The translations under genes and the position numbers were made by a program. Of a stretch of DNA of 52,450 nucleotides, positions 42,913 through 51,150 are shown one piece after another. Within the stretch, counting starts at the first letter, position 1. The number at the start of each line of letters is the position of its first letter. Source of the DNA: Mageeibacillus sp. UBA5734 (GTDB lineage: Bacteria; Bacillota; Clostridia; Saccharofermentanales; UBA5734). The stretch covers positions 1 through 52,450 of the forward strand of contig DIGA01000111.1 in assembly GCA_002419365.1 (NCBI GenBank). The letters run 5' to 3'. Under the pieces are notes generated by a model. That model was not told the origin of the DNA. It worked only from the letters and a program-made list of their open reading frames with translations, and searched no databases.

Positions 42913-42973
42913 AATCAATGCATATTTGTCTCCATAAATTTGGCAGGTCCACCAGCCAGAAAGGTTGATTGTT

Positions 42974-43516
42974 ATGAACTATGCCAGTCAAGATTTACGT
43001 GATGAACACGAGGTGATCCTCCATGGTCTCGAGATTTTGGAGGAAATGGCCGATCGCCTCGAAGATCGGCAACCGGTTGAGATCGAGGATCTGGAAGCTT
43101 TGGTCGATTTTCTCAAACAATTTGCAGATCGCTGCCACCACGGAAAAGAAGAGGGGCTCTACTTTGCGAGTCTGGAAAAGGCTGGTATCCCGCGTCAGAA
43201 TGGCCCGATCGGTGTGATGCTGGCTGAGCATGTTGAAGGTCGATCCTACATCGCCCGGATGACGACGGCCTTAACGGATGTTTATTCACCCCGCGATTTT
43301 GCAACTGCTGCGAGGTCGTATGTCGAACTGCTCCGGAATCACATAGGCAAGGAAAACCAAGTTCTCTTCATGATGGGGGATCAGCGATTGCCTGAAGATG
43401 AGCAAGCTCGCCTGCTTACCGCCTTCGAAGCCTATGAAGCAGACGTGATGGGGCCTGACAGTCATGAAAAATTTCATGCCACCATCGAAAGGCTCGGCAA
43501 GAAATACCTGTCCTGA
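42974..43516 (+). CDS. Hemerythrin-domain protein
   Basis: A 180-residue four-helix bundle with the pattern of a diiron hemerythrin: DEHEVILHGLEIL (helix 1 His), CHHGKEEGLYF (HxxxE), LAEHVEGRSY (His) and LLRNHIGKENQVLF (HxxxE). It may sense or bind oxygen or nitric oxide or store iron. There is no output domain. ATG 42974 has AAAGG 9 bases before; the frame is open to a TTG at 42965. The stop directly abuts the convergent gene's stop. Confidence 0.88.
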   Translation: MNYASQDLRDEHEVILHGLEILEEMADRLEDRQPVEIEDLEALVDFLKQFADRCHHGKEEGLYFASLEKAGIPRQNGPIGVMLAEHVEGRSYIARMTTALTDVYSPRDFATAARSYVELLRNHIGKENQVLFMMGDQRLPEDEQARLLTAFEAYEADVMGPDSHEKFHATIERLGKKYLS

Positions 43517-44188
43517 TCAGTCCAGTGCGGTCCTCTGGTTATCAAAATGGGGCAAAATCCGTTCCTGGTAAAAATGCTCCGGATTGTGCCGCAGCTTCCA
43601 GTAAACCAGCAAACCGATCATAAGCGCCCCCAACAGTCCGGCAGCCAAATCGATCATGGTGTCCGTGAGGGCAATGAGGTCGCCTTCCTGCCAGCGTTGC
43701 ATGTCTGATGCCACCAGCCTGTCGCCGGCAAATTCGTAGAGTTCCCAGACAAATTTCCCCAGCATCGTAAAAGACAGACCGAACAGCAGGACCAGCCCGG
43801 GTTCATACGGCTGGCCTTGCTTTAGGTCTTTTGTTTTACGATACAAAAGGAGAACGCCTGTCCAGGCCAGGGCCATGCCAAACAGGAAATGAATCAAAGT
43901 ATCATAACTGGAAAACTGGTCATACCCGTGGTAGATCGTTCCCCAGACGATGCCCTGGCCGGTCAGAAAGGAAACGGCGATGTCCAGGATGCTGCAATAC
44001 GCTCCCGGACAAAGCCATTGAAAGAACCACCAGGCCAGCAACAGCGCTATGATCCCCCCGATACCAGCTGACAATTCATACCATTTGGCTAGGCTTACGC
44101 AATCCAAGGAACCAAAAATCAGTCCAGCCAAAACAATTACATGGACCAGGCAGGGGATGGATGGTTTGTTTCGCGTGCCAGTTGTCAT
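43517..44188 (-). CDS. YjdF/DUF2238-like membrane protein
   Basis: A 223-residue membrane protein with about six helices. The conserved features are YDTLIHFLFGMALAWTG (Asp/His in a helix), KFVWELYEFAGD and DTMIDLAAGLLGA, which match the YjdF/DUF2238 family of unknown function. GGAGG seven bases before the ATG at 44188 fixes the start; an upstream Met at 44209 is ignored. Convergent with the hemerythrin gene with no gap. Confidence 0.75.
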   Translation of the reverse strand: MTTGTRNKPSIPCLVHVIVLAGLIFGSLDCVSLAKWYELSAGIGGIIALLLAWWFFQWLCPGAYCSILDIAVSFLTGQGIVWGTIYHGYDQFSSYDTLIHFLFGMALAWTGVLLLYRKTKDLKQGQPYEPGLVLLFGLSFTMLGKFVWELYEFAGDRLVASDMQRWQEGDLIALTDTMIDLAAGLLGALMIGLLVYWKLRHNPEHFYQERILPHFDNQRTALD

Positions 44189-44408
44189 GGCTGTGCCTCC
44201 ATCATTCACTACAATTATAAACCTTCAGGGTGTTTTGTACGAAACAAGTGTTTTTCATGTTAGAAATAACCTGAGTCTGATTGGGTATCATTAATCTGCA
44301 AATGCCCCTCCTGATAGCCGGTGCATCTATTGATAATATCTTTGAAAAGCATTAAAAATTACAAATATACAAGAAAATAGCATCTGGAATGCATCAAAAC
44401 ATGCTGTA

Positions 44409-44438
44409 TTGTCAAAAATAACCTAAAAGGTCTATTAT
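44409..44438 (+). promoter_or_regulatory. Promoter of the bactofilin-deacetylase operon
   Basis: TTGTCA (44409-44414) and TATTAT (44433-44438) with an 18-base spacer, in an AT-rich 305-base gap (44189-44493). The remainder of this gap shows nothing else recognisable. Confidence 0.5.
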
Positions 44439-44493
44439 AGAGTGATGTAAACAAATTATGTGCAATTGAGTAATATTCCGGAGGTGCAAGTTC

Positions 44494-45186
44494 ATGGGGT
44501 TACGTGACAATTTTCGCCAGGCCATCGATGAAATGATCGGAGCCAAGCCGAATGATCTGGCCGTTCCGGATGAACAGGGTGCGAATGGGCAGGAGATTGT
44601 CGGCCAGGAACCGCTCTGGGATCCGTCTGCTACTGGGAAAACCCAGTCAGAAGCACCTGAACCAGACATAAAAAGCCCCGTTTCGGTACCTGTAAAATCG
44701 TTGTCCAACTTGGGCATCCGACCCGGTCAAAATGCCGGAGCCAAAACCATCATTACACTGGGCACCGTGATCAAGGGTGACCTTGCCAGCCAGAGCGACC
44801 TCGACGTCCAGGGTTCCATCATCGGTAATGTCAAAAGCGAAGGTCTGATCCGGGTCACCGGCAAGATCGAAGGCGACATTGCATGTGAAAACCTGGAACT
44901 CGACAGTGCTGAAATCAAAGGTCAGATCTCCGTCAGCAAGCATCTGGTCGTGCGCGGTGAAACCGTGGTTGTAGGCAACCTCCTGGGTGAACAGATGGAA
45001 ATCAATGGCAAGATCAAGGGTAACATCAGTGTCAATGCCACCTTGCACCTGTTGTCGAAATCGTCGGTCCTCGGTGACATTCATGCCAGCACGATCCAGA
45101 TCGATGCCGGTGCCAAGGTGTTTGGCCATTTGAACATCACGTCCTCCAGTGAAACTGCAGCGGAAGCGAATCAAATTCTGGAATAA
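44494..45186 (+). CDS. Bactofilin (polymer-forming cytoskeletal protein)
   Basis: A 230-residue protein. The first 80 residues are acidic and disordered; a bactofilin beta-helix runs about 85-215 (TIITLGTVIKGDLASQSDLDVQGSI; GNVKSEGLIRVTGKIEGDIACENLEL; KHLVVRGETVVVGNLLGEQMEINGKIKGN). Such proteins polymerise without nucleotide and scaffold cell-wall enzymes at the membrane. CGGAGGTG precedes the ATG. Only two bases separate it from the polysaccharide deacetylase gene, which suggests the scaffold and that enzyme act together. Confidence 0.9.
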   Translation: MGLRDNFRQAIDEMIGAKPNDLAVPDEQGANGQEIVGQEPLWDPSATGKTQSEAPEPDIKSPVSVPVKSLSNLGIRPGQNAGAKTIITLGTVIKGDLASQSDLDVQGSIIGNVKSEGLIRVTGKIEGDIACENLELDSAEIKGQISVSKHLVVRGETVVVGNLLGEQMEINGKIKGNISVNATLHLLSKSSVLGDIHASTIQIDAGAKVFGHLNITSSSETAAEANQILE

Positions 45187-45188
45187 CC

Positions 45189-46238
45189 ATGCCATACAAG
45201 GATCCATCGCTGCCCCGGACACATGCAAAAAGCGCTGGCCATACCAGGGTCGCAATTGGTAGTGTCCAGTTCTTCCGCAAGCTGATCTTGACGATGCTCT
45301 TCATCATTCTGCCCTTGAGCCTGGTTGCACTGGTAACGTTATCCATCCTGTTTGTCCAGATGAAGGCTGATTTGCAAGGCCAGATCAACCAGCTGCAGAC
45401 AGAAATGAACGCATTGATGGCTTCGCATCCCGGACTGGACGAGACCGCAGAATCATTTCCGGATGTCGCACTGGCATTGACCACGGACACCAGCCTGGGC
45501 CAGGCGAATTTCCAGGGCAGTGGTGTGCAACACTCAACTGAAATCATCAGCCTGGATTCGGAAAGCACTGCCGGTTCCGATGTGGACCCCATTCAGGAAC
45601 CGCTGCCTTTGCCAGCCAAGACCGCTTATCTGACCTTTGACGATGGGCCGTCCCCTCGCACCACCGAAATCCTCGATGTGCTGGACGATTACCAGGTCCA
45701 GGCGACCTTTTTTGTCACCAATCCAGCTCTGGAAGATTACCCTGAGATCGCACGCGATCTGGTCGCCCGGGGGCATGCCATCGGCCTGCATTCAGCCTCG
45801 CACCGGTATGATGAGATTTACCAGTCCGTTGACAGCTTCCTCGCCGATCTTGCAGAAAATGCCACTTTGATCGAAACTGTCACAGGCGTCGAGCCATCGG
45901 TCTTGCGTTTTCCCGGTGGCAGCGTCAATGCCTACAACGAATCCATCGCAGCCGATTTGATCGATGCGGTGACCGCAAAGGGTTATGCCTATTTTGACTG
46001 GAACTGTGCCAGCGGCGACGCCGTCAGCCAGTCTGTTGCGACAAGCAAGATCGTGGAAAATGTCCGTCAATCCAGACAGGGCAAGAACTCACTTGTGATC
46101 CTTTTTCATGACTCCATGGGCAAAAAGACAACTGTCCAGGCTTTGCCGGAGGTGATTGAAGCCCTCCAGGCGGATGGATATGCCTTCGCCGCGCTTACTC
46201 CAGACAGTGTTCCAGTCCGTTTTGCCAAGATCCCCTGA
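45189..46238 (+). CDS. Membrane-anchored polysaccharide deacetylase (PgdA-like)
   Basis: A 349-residue enzyme with one N-terminal transmembrane helix (ILTMLFIILPLSLVALVTLSILF, about residues 32-55), a short coiled segment (MKADLQGQINQLQTEMNAL) and a C-terminal NodB domain (about 145-345). NodB motifs: AYLTFDDGPS (metal Asp), GLHSASHRYD (metal His pair), RFPGGS, DWNCASGD and LVILFHDS. Peptidoglycan N-acetylglucosamine deacetylation outside the membrane is the usual role. It is coupled to the bactofilin gene. Confidence 0.9.
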   Translation: MPYKDPSLPRTHAKSAGHTRVAIGSVQFFRKLILTMLFIILPLSLVALVTLSILFVQMKADLQGQINQLQTEMNALMASHPGLDETAESFPDVALALTTDTSLGQANFQGSGVQHSTEIISLDSESTAGSDVDPIQEPLPLPAKTAYLTFDDGPSPRTTEILDVLDDYQVQATFFVTNPALEDYPEIARDLVARGHAIGLHSASHRYDEIYQSVDSFLADLAENATLIETVTGVEPSVLRFPGGSVNAYNESIAADLIDAVTAKGYAYFDWNCASGDAVSQSVATSKIVENVRQSRQGKNSLVILFHDSMGKKTTVQALPEVIEALQADGYAFAALTPDSVPVRFAKIP

Positions 46239-46321
46239 TGGAATTGATCTGACGGGTCAGATTGACAGCGGCTAACCAGCAGACGTTTCATCGGTTTCAT
46301 AAAGTCTATTTACAAAATATA

Positions 46322-46370
46322 TTGACAGTGTTTGCTGGCGGTGTTATCTTTGAAGAGCGAAACGTTTCGC
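46322..46370 (+). promoter_or_regulatory. Promoter with perfect LacI-type operator before the AKR gene
   Basis: TTGACA (46322-46327) and TATCTT (46345-46350), 17-base spacer, followed by the perfect palindrome GCGAAACGTTTCGC at 46357-46370, which would cover the transcription start. The LacI-family gene two genes down is the evident candidate binder. A 7-bp palindrome at 46247-46262 lies upstream. Confidence 0.7.
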
Positions 46371-46402
46371 GCTGATTAGATCAAGTTAGGGAGGACCGCC
46401 CC

Positions 46403-47434
46403 ATGCCAGTTCGTGTTGAACCTGATCTCGTTCCCAAACGCCGTCTGGCCACAGGTGAGAGGATCCCCGGTATCGGAATGGGGACCTTCGGCTCGGACAA
46501 TCACACAGCACAGCAGATTTCCGACGCGGTCGCCGGTGCGATCCGGTCCGGTTATCGCTTGTTTGACTGTGCCTCGGTCTACGGCAATGAAGCCCAGATC
46601 GGCCAGGTCTTTGCCGATGCGATTGCAGACGGCAGTGTCACGCGCGACGAGCTGTTTATCACCTCCAAGGTCTGGAATGACAAGCACGGCCGGGGCGATG
46701 TCCTGCTGTCCTGCGCCCAGTCCTTGAAAGACCTCCAGCTCGATCAGATTGATTTGTATTTCGTCCACTGGCCTTTCCCCAATTACCATGCACCGGGCTG
46801 CTCGGGTGATGCGCGTTCAGCCGATGCCGTTCCCTTTTCAGTGGAGCGCTTCATGGCAACCTGGCGCCAGATGGAACGATTGCATGACATGGGGCTGGTC
46901 CGCCATATCGGAATGTCCAACATGACCATTCCCAAACTCGAAGCTGTCCTGCCTCTATGCCGGATCCAGCCAGCTGCACTGGAAATGGAATTGCATCCGA
47001 GCTTCCAGCAACCGGAGTTGTTCCAGTATTGCCTCGACCATGACATTCTGCCGATCGGCTTTTCCCCGATTGGCTCGCCAGCCCGGCCGGCCCGGGATAC
47101 CACCGTGACGGATGTGGTCGATCTGGAAATGCCTGAAATTACAGCGGCTGCCCGGAATCACAACATCCATCCTGCACTGGTTTGCCTGAAGTGGGCCGTC
47201 CAGCGTGGCCAGGTGCCGATTCCATTTTCCGTCCATGAATCCCATTATGTCGCCAATCTCCGCTCTGTGACCGAAGATCCCCTGAGCGATGCAGAAATGG
47301 CCGCAATCGCAGCGGCTGACAAGAACTGCCGCTTGATCAAGGGCCAGGTTTTCCTCTGGCAAGGCGCCCACAGCTGGGAAGACCTGTGGGACCTCGATGG
47401 CACCATCACCGGATCCGGTCGGAACCAGGGTTGA
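46403..47434 (+). CDS. Aldo/keto reductase
   Basis: A 343-residue NADPH-type oxidoreductase of the TIM barrel AKR family. Catalytic tetrad is visible: Asp in LFDCASVYGNE, Tyr in the same segment (about residues 55-60), Lys in LFITSKVWND (about 92) and His in DLYFVHWP (about 125). C-terminal cofactor region: PIPFSVHESHYVANL. The substrate is likely a sugar or polyol aldehyde/ketone, given the LacI regulator and MDR dehydrogenase next to it. GGGAGG precedes the ATG. Confidence 0.9.
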   Translation: MPVRVEPDLVPKRRLATGERIPGIGMGTFGSDNHTAQQISDAVAGAIRSGYRLFDCASVYGNEAQIGQVFADAIADGSVTRDELFITSKVWNDKHGRGDVLLSCAQSLKDLQLDQIDLYFVHWPFPNYHAPGCSGDARSADAVPFSVERFMATWRQMERLHDMGLVRHIGMSNMTIPKLEAVLPLCRIQPAALEMELHPSFQQPELFQYCLDHDILPIGFSPIGSPARPARDTTVTDVVDLEMPEITAAARNHNIHPALVCLKWAVQRGQVPIPFSVHESHYVANLRSVTEDPLSDAEMAAIAAADKNCRLIKGQVFLWQGAHSWEDLWDLDGTITGSGRNQG

Positions 47435-47438
47435 CGCC

Positions 47439-48461
47439 ATGGCTGTCACGATCAAGGATGTCGCCCGTGTTGCCGGTCTTTCGATTGCGACTGTTTCCAA
47501 ATACATGAATGGCGGCCATGTGCTGGATGCAAACCGTGAGGCCATTGAACAGGCCATTTCAACACTGGGCTATCGCGTCAATGTCGTCGCCCGTGGCCTG
47601 AAAACACGCCGGACCATGACGGTGGGGGTCCTGATCCCCTCGATTGAGCAGATTTTCAGCACGGAGATCATCGCGGCTGTGGAGAAAAAGCTCTCAGAAG
47701 CTGGCTTTTCCACCATCGTCTGCGATTGCCAGCTCGATGCGGAGCTGGAAAGCCGCAAGATGGAGATCCTCCTGGAAAAACAGGTGGACGGGATCATCAT
47801 GATGCCGTTCTCAGGCTCGGCTGAGCCAATCCGGAAAGCCAGCGACCAGGGGGTTCCCGTTGTCCTGATCGACCGGAAGGTAGAGGGTGTCGCGCTCGAC
47901 ACCGTCCTGGTCGACAACGAGAACCTGGCCTACCAGGCTGTGAGCCACCTGATCCAGGCCGGTCATCGCCGGATCGGACTGGTGTTGGGACCAGACGACC
48001 TCTACACCTCGCGCAGGCGCTTCGCAGGTTATCTGGCCGCCTGCCACGATCACGGGATCCCGGTTGACTCCAGCCTGATCCGCCACAGTGACTACCAGAT
48101 ACCAGGCGGAACGGCAGCCTTTGTGGCACTGCTTGACATGCAGGACCGGCCGACTGCGATTTTCACCACGAACTATGAGACTACGTTTGCCGCCGGACTC
48201 GTTCTCAACGAGCGTGGGCTGAACTTGCCGCAGGACCTGTCCTGGATCGGGTTTGACAGCCTGAGCATGGCCCAGATTTTCAAGCCGCGCCTGACCATCG
48301 TCGCCCAGCCGGTGCGGCAAATCGGTGAAACGGCAGCCGAGTTGATCCTGGAACGCTTGTCCGGACCGGACGGCTTTGCCTGTGAAGTTCGCGAGGTTGT
48401 TTTACCCGGCCAATTGATTGCTGGACTGTCTACAGGACTGATCCATCCATCCCCGGTTTAA
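47439..48461 (+). CDS. LacI-family transcriptional regulator (AKR-MDR module)
   Basis: A 340-residue repressor: DNA-binding domain MAVTIKDVARVAGLSIATVSKYMNGG (residues 1-26), hinge, and ligand domain (TVGVLIPSIEQIFSTEIIAAVEKKL to LSWIGFDSLSMAQIFKPRLTIVAQP). ATG 47439 lies 4 bases after the AKR stop; a start further upstream in the frame would overlap the AKR gene. It probably recognises GCGAAACGTTTCGC upstream of the AKR gene and thus controls its own operon. Confidence 0.9.
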   Translation: MAVTIKDVARVAGLSIATVSKYMNGGHVLDANREAIEQAISTLGYRVNVVARGLKTRRTMTVGVLIPSIEQIFSTEIIAAVEKKLSEAGFSTIVCDCQLDAELESRKMEILLEKQVDGIIMMPFSGSAEPIRKASDQGVPVVLIDRKVEGVALDTVLVDNENLAYQAVSHLIQAGHRRIGLVLGPDDLYTSRRRFAGYLAACHDHGIPVDSSLIRHSDYQIPGGTAAFVALLDMQDRPTAIFTTNYETTFAAGLVLNERGLNLPQDLSWIGFDSLSMAQIFKPRLTIVAQPVRQIGETAAELILERLSGPDGFACEVREVVLPGQLIAGLSTGLIHPSPV

Positions 48462-48547
48462 ATCCGAATCCAGGCTAATTAAATCAGTGTCCGTGAAAAC
48501 ATCAGAACAGGGTGTTATCCCAAAAGAGTATCAAAGGAGAAAAGAAC

Positions 48548-49618
48548 ATGAACCAGATCCCGGAAAAAATGCTCGCCGCCTACCTGCCTGGCAACAGCAC
48601 CGTCGAATTCAAGGAAGTCGCAATCCCTGAACCCGGCCATGGACAGGTCCTGATCCGGACCAAGTCCTCGACCATCTGCGGCAGCGACATTCGTGCTATT
48701 TACCGCGAACACCTCGGCAAAGGTCCGGAAGGCTACCAGAACAAGATCGCTGGCCATGAACCGGCCGGACAGATCGTCAAATGCGGCCCCGGTATGCGCC
48801 GCTTCAAAGAAGGCGACCGGGTCGTTATCTATCACATCAGTGGCTGTGGCGTCTGCATGGATTGCCGCCAGGGCTTCATGATCAGCTGTACCAGCCCGCT
48901 GCGTGCGGCCTACGGCTGGCAGCGTGACGGCGGCATGGCCCCCTACATCCTGGCCGATGAGAAAGATCTCGTCCCGCTGCCGGATTCCCTGACCTACACC
49001 GACGGCGCACAGATCGCCTGCGGTTTCGGCACGGTCTATGAAGGCCTGGAAAAAATTGGTATCTCCGGCAATGATGCCGTCCTCGTCGTCGGCCTCGGCC
49101 CGGTCGGCCTGGCCACCCTGATGCTGGCCAAATCCCTCGGCGCCAACAAGCTGATCGGCGTCGATGTCAATCCGGACCGCTGCCAGCTCGCCCTTGACAA
49201 AGGCCTGGCTGATACCGTCTTCGTCTCAGGCCCCGAAACCCTGCAGGCTGTGCTCGATGCCACCGGCGGCCAGGGCGTCGAACGCGCCATCGACTGCTCC
49301 GGCCATACCTCCGGCCGCCAGCTCGCCATCCGTGCCACCCGCAAATGGGGCCGGATTGCCTTCGTTGGCGAAGGCGGAACGGTCGAGTTCAATCCCAGCC
49401 CCGACATGCTGCACGACCAGAAAACCATCTATGGCTCCTGGGTCACCAGCATCTGGAAAATGGAAGAACTCGTCTCCAAGATCGTCCGCTGGGGCATCCA
49501 TCCGGAAGATCTCGTTACACACCGTTTTACCCTTGACCAGGCCGACGAAGCCTATGCCCTGATGGCCAGCGGCAATTGCGGCAAGGTTGCCGTCGTTTTC
49601 GACGAAGAGGTTCAGTAA
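48548..49618 (+). CDS. Zinc-dependent MDR alcohol/polyol dehydrogenase
   Basis: A 356-residue medium-chain dehydrogenase. Catalytic zinc: STICGSDIR Cys (about residue 37) and AGHEPAG His (about 67); structural zinc cysteines in SGCGVCMDCRQGFMISC (about 97-113); Rossmann motif VVGLGPVGLATL (about 180). Family members oxidise threonine, sorbitol and other polyols. It follows the LacI gene by 86 bases with AAAGGAG before the ATG. With the AKR, it could interconvert an aldose/ketose and a polyol; substrate not known. Confidence 0.88.
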   Translation: MNQIPEKMLAAYLPGNSTVEFKEVAIPEPGHGQVLIRTKSSTICGSDIRAIYREHLGKGPEGYQNKIAGHEPAGQIVKCGPGMRRFKEGDRVVIYHISGCGVCMDCRQGFMISCTSPLRAAYGWQRDGGMAPYILADEKDLVPLPDSLTYTDGAQIACGFGTVYEGLEKIGISGNDAVLVVGLGPVGLATLMLAKSLGANKLIGVDVNPDRCQLALDKGLADTVFVSGPETLQAVLDATGGQGVERAIDCSGHTSGRQLAIRATRKWGRIAFVGEGGTVEFNPSPDMLHDQKTIYGSWVTSIWKMEELVSKIVRWGIHPEDLVTHRFTLDQADEAYALMASGNCGKVAVVFDEEVQ

Positions 49619-49622
49619 GCGA

Positions 49623-49728
49623 TCGCGTTCGCGAGTTGCGCGCTGTGGCAGGTCGCTGCGGCTCGCAGCTCAACGCGCTTGAAGGGTGGCACCGCGCGCG
49701 GAATGTTCCGCAGCGGTAACCACCCTTC
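49623..49728 (+). promoter_or_regulatory. Structured leader with T-box-like core upstream of alaX
   Basis: The segment 49683-49696 matches AGGGTGGNACCGCG, the most conserved T-box riboswitch element. It lies in a hairpin: GAAGGGTGG (49681-49689) pairs with CCACCCTTC (49720-49728), and ACCGC with GCGGT inside. Upstream are TCGCGTTCGCGA (49623-49634) and GCTGCGgctCGCAGC (49655-49669) within a GCGCG/CGCGC stem. A full stem I would not fit in the 62 bases after the dehydrogenase stop, and no terminator T-run is seen. So this is a reduced or decayed T-box, a stem-loop that mimics one, or a terminator. Confidence 0.3.
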
Positions 49729-49864
49729 ACGCTAAAGGTTTTATCCTGATCCTTGTTTTTCACGAAAACAAGCACAGCAAAAAAAGACCGCTTGAATGGT
49801 GCGCCTGTTACATGTCACAATAGCAGGCGGGCATCCATTGTCCCAAGTCCTGAAGGAGACGTTG

Positions 49865-49915
49865 ATGGGTCGTCTGGGATTGAATCACAAACGGGACAGG
49901 AATCTTTACCAATGA
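49865..49915 (+). CDS. 16-codon leader ORF coupled to alaX
   Basis: AAGGAG precedes an ATG at 49865 that reads MGRLGLNHKRDRNLYQ and stops at 49913-49915, overlapping the alaX ATG (ATGA). The strong ribosome site belongs to this small frame, and alaX has only a weak one of its own, so alaX may be translated by re-initiation. Its sequence resembles nothing known. Confidence 0.4.
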   Translation: MGRLGLNHKRDRNLYQ

Positions 49916-51093
49916 ATGATGTGACGCTACGCCTCTATGAAGCCAATGCCTATCTGCGTGAATTCGACACCCGTATTTTGAGCTGTGAACCTGCGGATGG
50001 TCGCTACGCTGTAATCCTCGACCAGACCGCCTTTTACCCGGAAGGCGGCGGCCAGCCGGCCGACCAAGGGATGTTAGGTGGTCAACCGGTGCTCGATGTC
50101 CGGGAAAGGCCGGAGGGACTGGTCCATCTCCTGCGTGATCCTCTGACGACAGGTTCGGTTGTGCATGGCGCGATCGACTGGGACATTCGCTTTGCGCGCA
50201 TGCAGCACCACAGTGGTGAGCACATCGTGTCCGGCCTGGTCAAACAACGGCATGGCTTCGACAATGTCGGCTTCCACATGGGCCGCGAGGCCGTGACCAT
50301 GGATTTCAATGGTGTGCTGGATGATGTCGCGCTGGAAGAAGTGGAGCGACTGGCCAACCAGGTGATTTACCAGAATGTGCCGGTCGAAGCGGCCTATCCT
50401 GTGGAATCGGATCTGTCGAACCTTGACTATCGCAGCAAAAAAGCGCTTGAAGGCACTATCCGGATCGTCTCGATCCCCGGTGCGGACCTGTGTGCCTGTT
50501 GTGGCACTCACGTCCGGCATACTGGTGAAATCGGCATCATCCGTTTCGTCAAAGCCGAGAAGTACAAGGGTGGCACCCGGATTACCATGCTCTGCGGCGC
50601 GTGGGCCTGGCAGGAAGCTCGCACTCAGGCGCAGCGCGTGCAGGCGATCGCGACCGGGCTGTCCACTTCAGCTGACAATGTGGTGCAGGCAGTGGAGCGA
50701 ATGAAAGCTGAGCTGGCGGCTGCGAACAAGCAAAACCAGGAGCTGAAGCACCAAGTTTGGATATATGAATCGGTTCAAGCTAAACCCATCAACGGTTGGT
50801 TGATCCGCTTTGAAGATGATTTGAGTGCTGATGATCTCAGGCAATGTTGTCAATTGTTCGGCCAGAAAACCGGGCGGGCGATCATTCTGTCAGCAAAGGA
50901 TACTGCCGGCAGGGAAGAGGCACCCGGCGAATACCGCTATGCGATGTATAGCACCGATGAAAGCCTACGGGCTGTGAATCAGTCATTTCTGCAACGCTTT
51001 ACCGGTAAAGGTGGAGGTCATGCTTCGCTCTACCAGGGGACCATAACAGGGATAAAAAACGAGATCGAGGCATTTTTCTCGAGCCAGCGTTGA
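49912..51093 (+). CDS. Alanyl-tRNA editing protein (AlaX-L type with DHHA1)
   Basis: A 393-residue trans-editing enzyme that removes Ser or Gly from misacylated tRNA-Ala. Editing domain: TAFYPEGGGQPADQG (about residue 42), zinc-binding MQHHSGEHIVSGL (HxxxH, about 99) and CACCGTHVRHTGEIG (Cys/His, about 195-210). A short coiled coil (VERMKAELAAANKQNQELKHQ) precedes a DHHA1 domain that ends GKGGGHASLYQGTI. Met at 49912 is taken; a longer open frame (from 49753) has no family match and no ribosome site. Translation seems tied to the small ORF 49865-49915. Confidence 0.9.
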   Translation: MNDVTLRLYEANAYLREFDTRILSCEPADGRYAVILDQTAFYPEGGGQPADQGMLGGQPVLDVRERPEGLVHLLRDPLTTGSVVHGAIDWDIRFARMQHHSGEHIVSGLVKQRHGFDNVGFHMGREAVTMDFNGVLDDVALEEVERLANQVIYQNVPVEAAYPVESDLSNLDYRSKKALEGTIRIVSIPGADLCACCGTHVRHTGEIGIIRFVKAEKYKGGTRITMLCGAWAWQEARTQAQRVQAIATGLSTSADNVVQAVERMKAELAAANKQNQELKHQVWIYESVQAKPINGWLIRFEDDLSADDLRQCCQLFGQKTGRAIILSAKDTAGREEAPGEYRYAMYSTDESLRAVNQSFLQRFTGKGGGHASLYQGTITGIKNEIEAFFSSQR

Positions 51094-51120
51094 TTACTTT
51101 CCTGAGTCTGAAAACAAGAA

Positions 51121-51143
51121 GGGTGCACAGATTCTGCGCACCC
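51121..51143. terminator. Terminator between alaX and the convergent SRPBCC gene
   Basis: GGGTGC (51121-51126) pairs with GCACCC (51138-51143). On the minus strand the stem is followed by CTTCTTGTTTTC, on the plus strand by GTTAACTTT. It can stop either gene, better the minus-strand one. Confidence 0.5.
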
Positions 51144-51150
51144 GTTAACT

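Noticed and set aside
46247..46262. ATCTGAC/GTCAGAT palindrome after the deacetylase gene as a terminator
   Set aside because: The two-base loop and missing T-run make a terminator unlikely; it is more likely part of an upstream regulatory region or chance.
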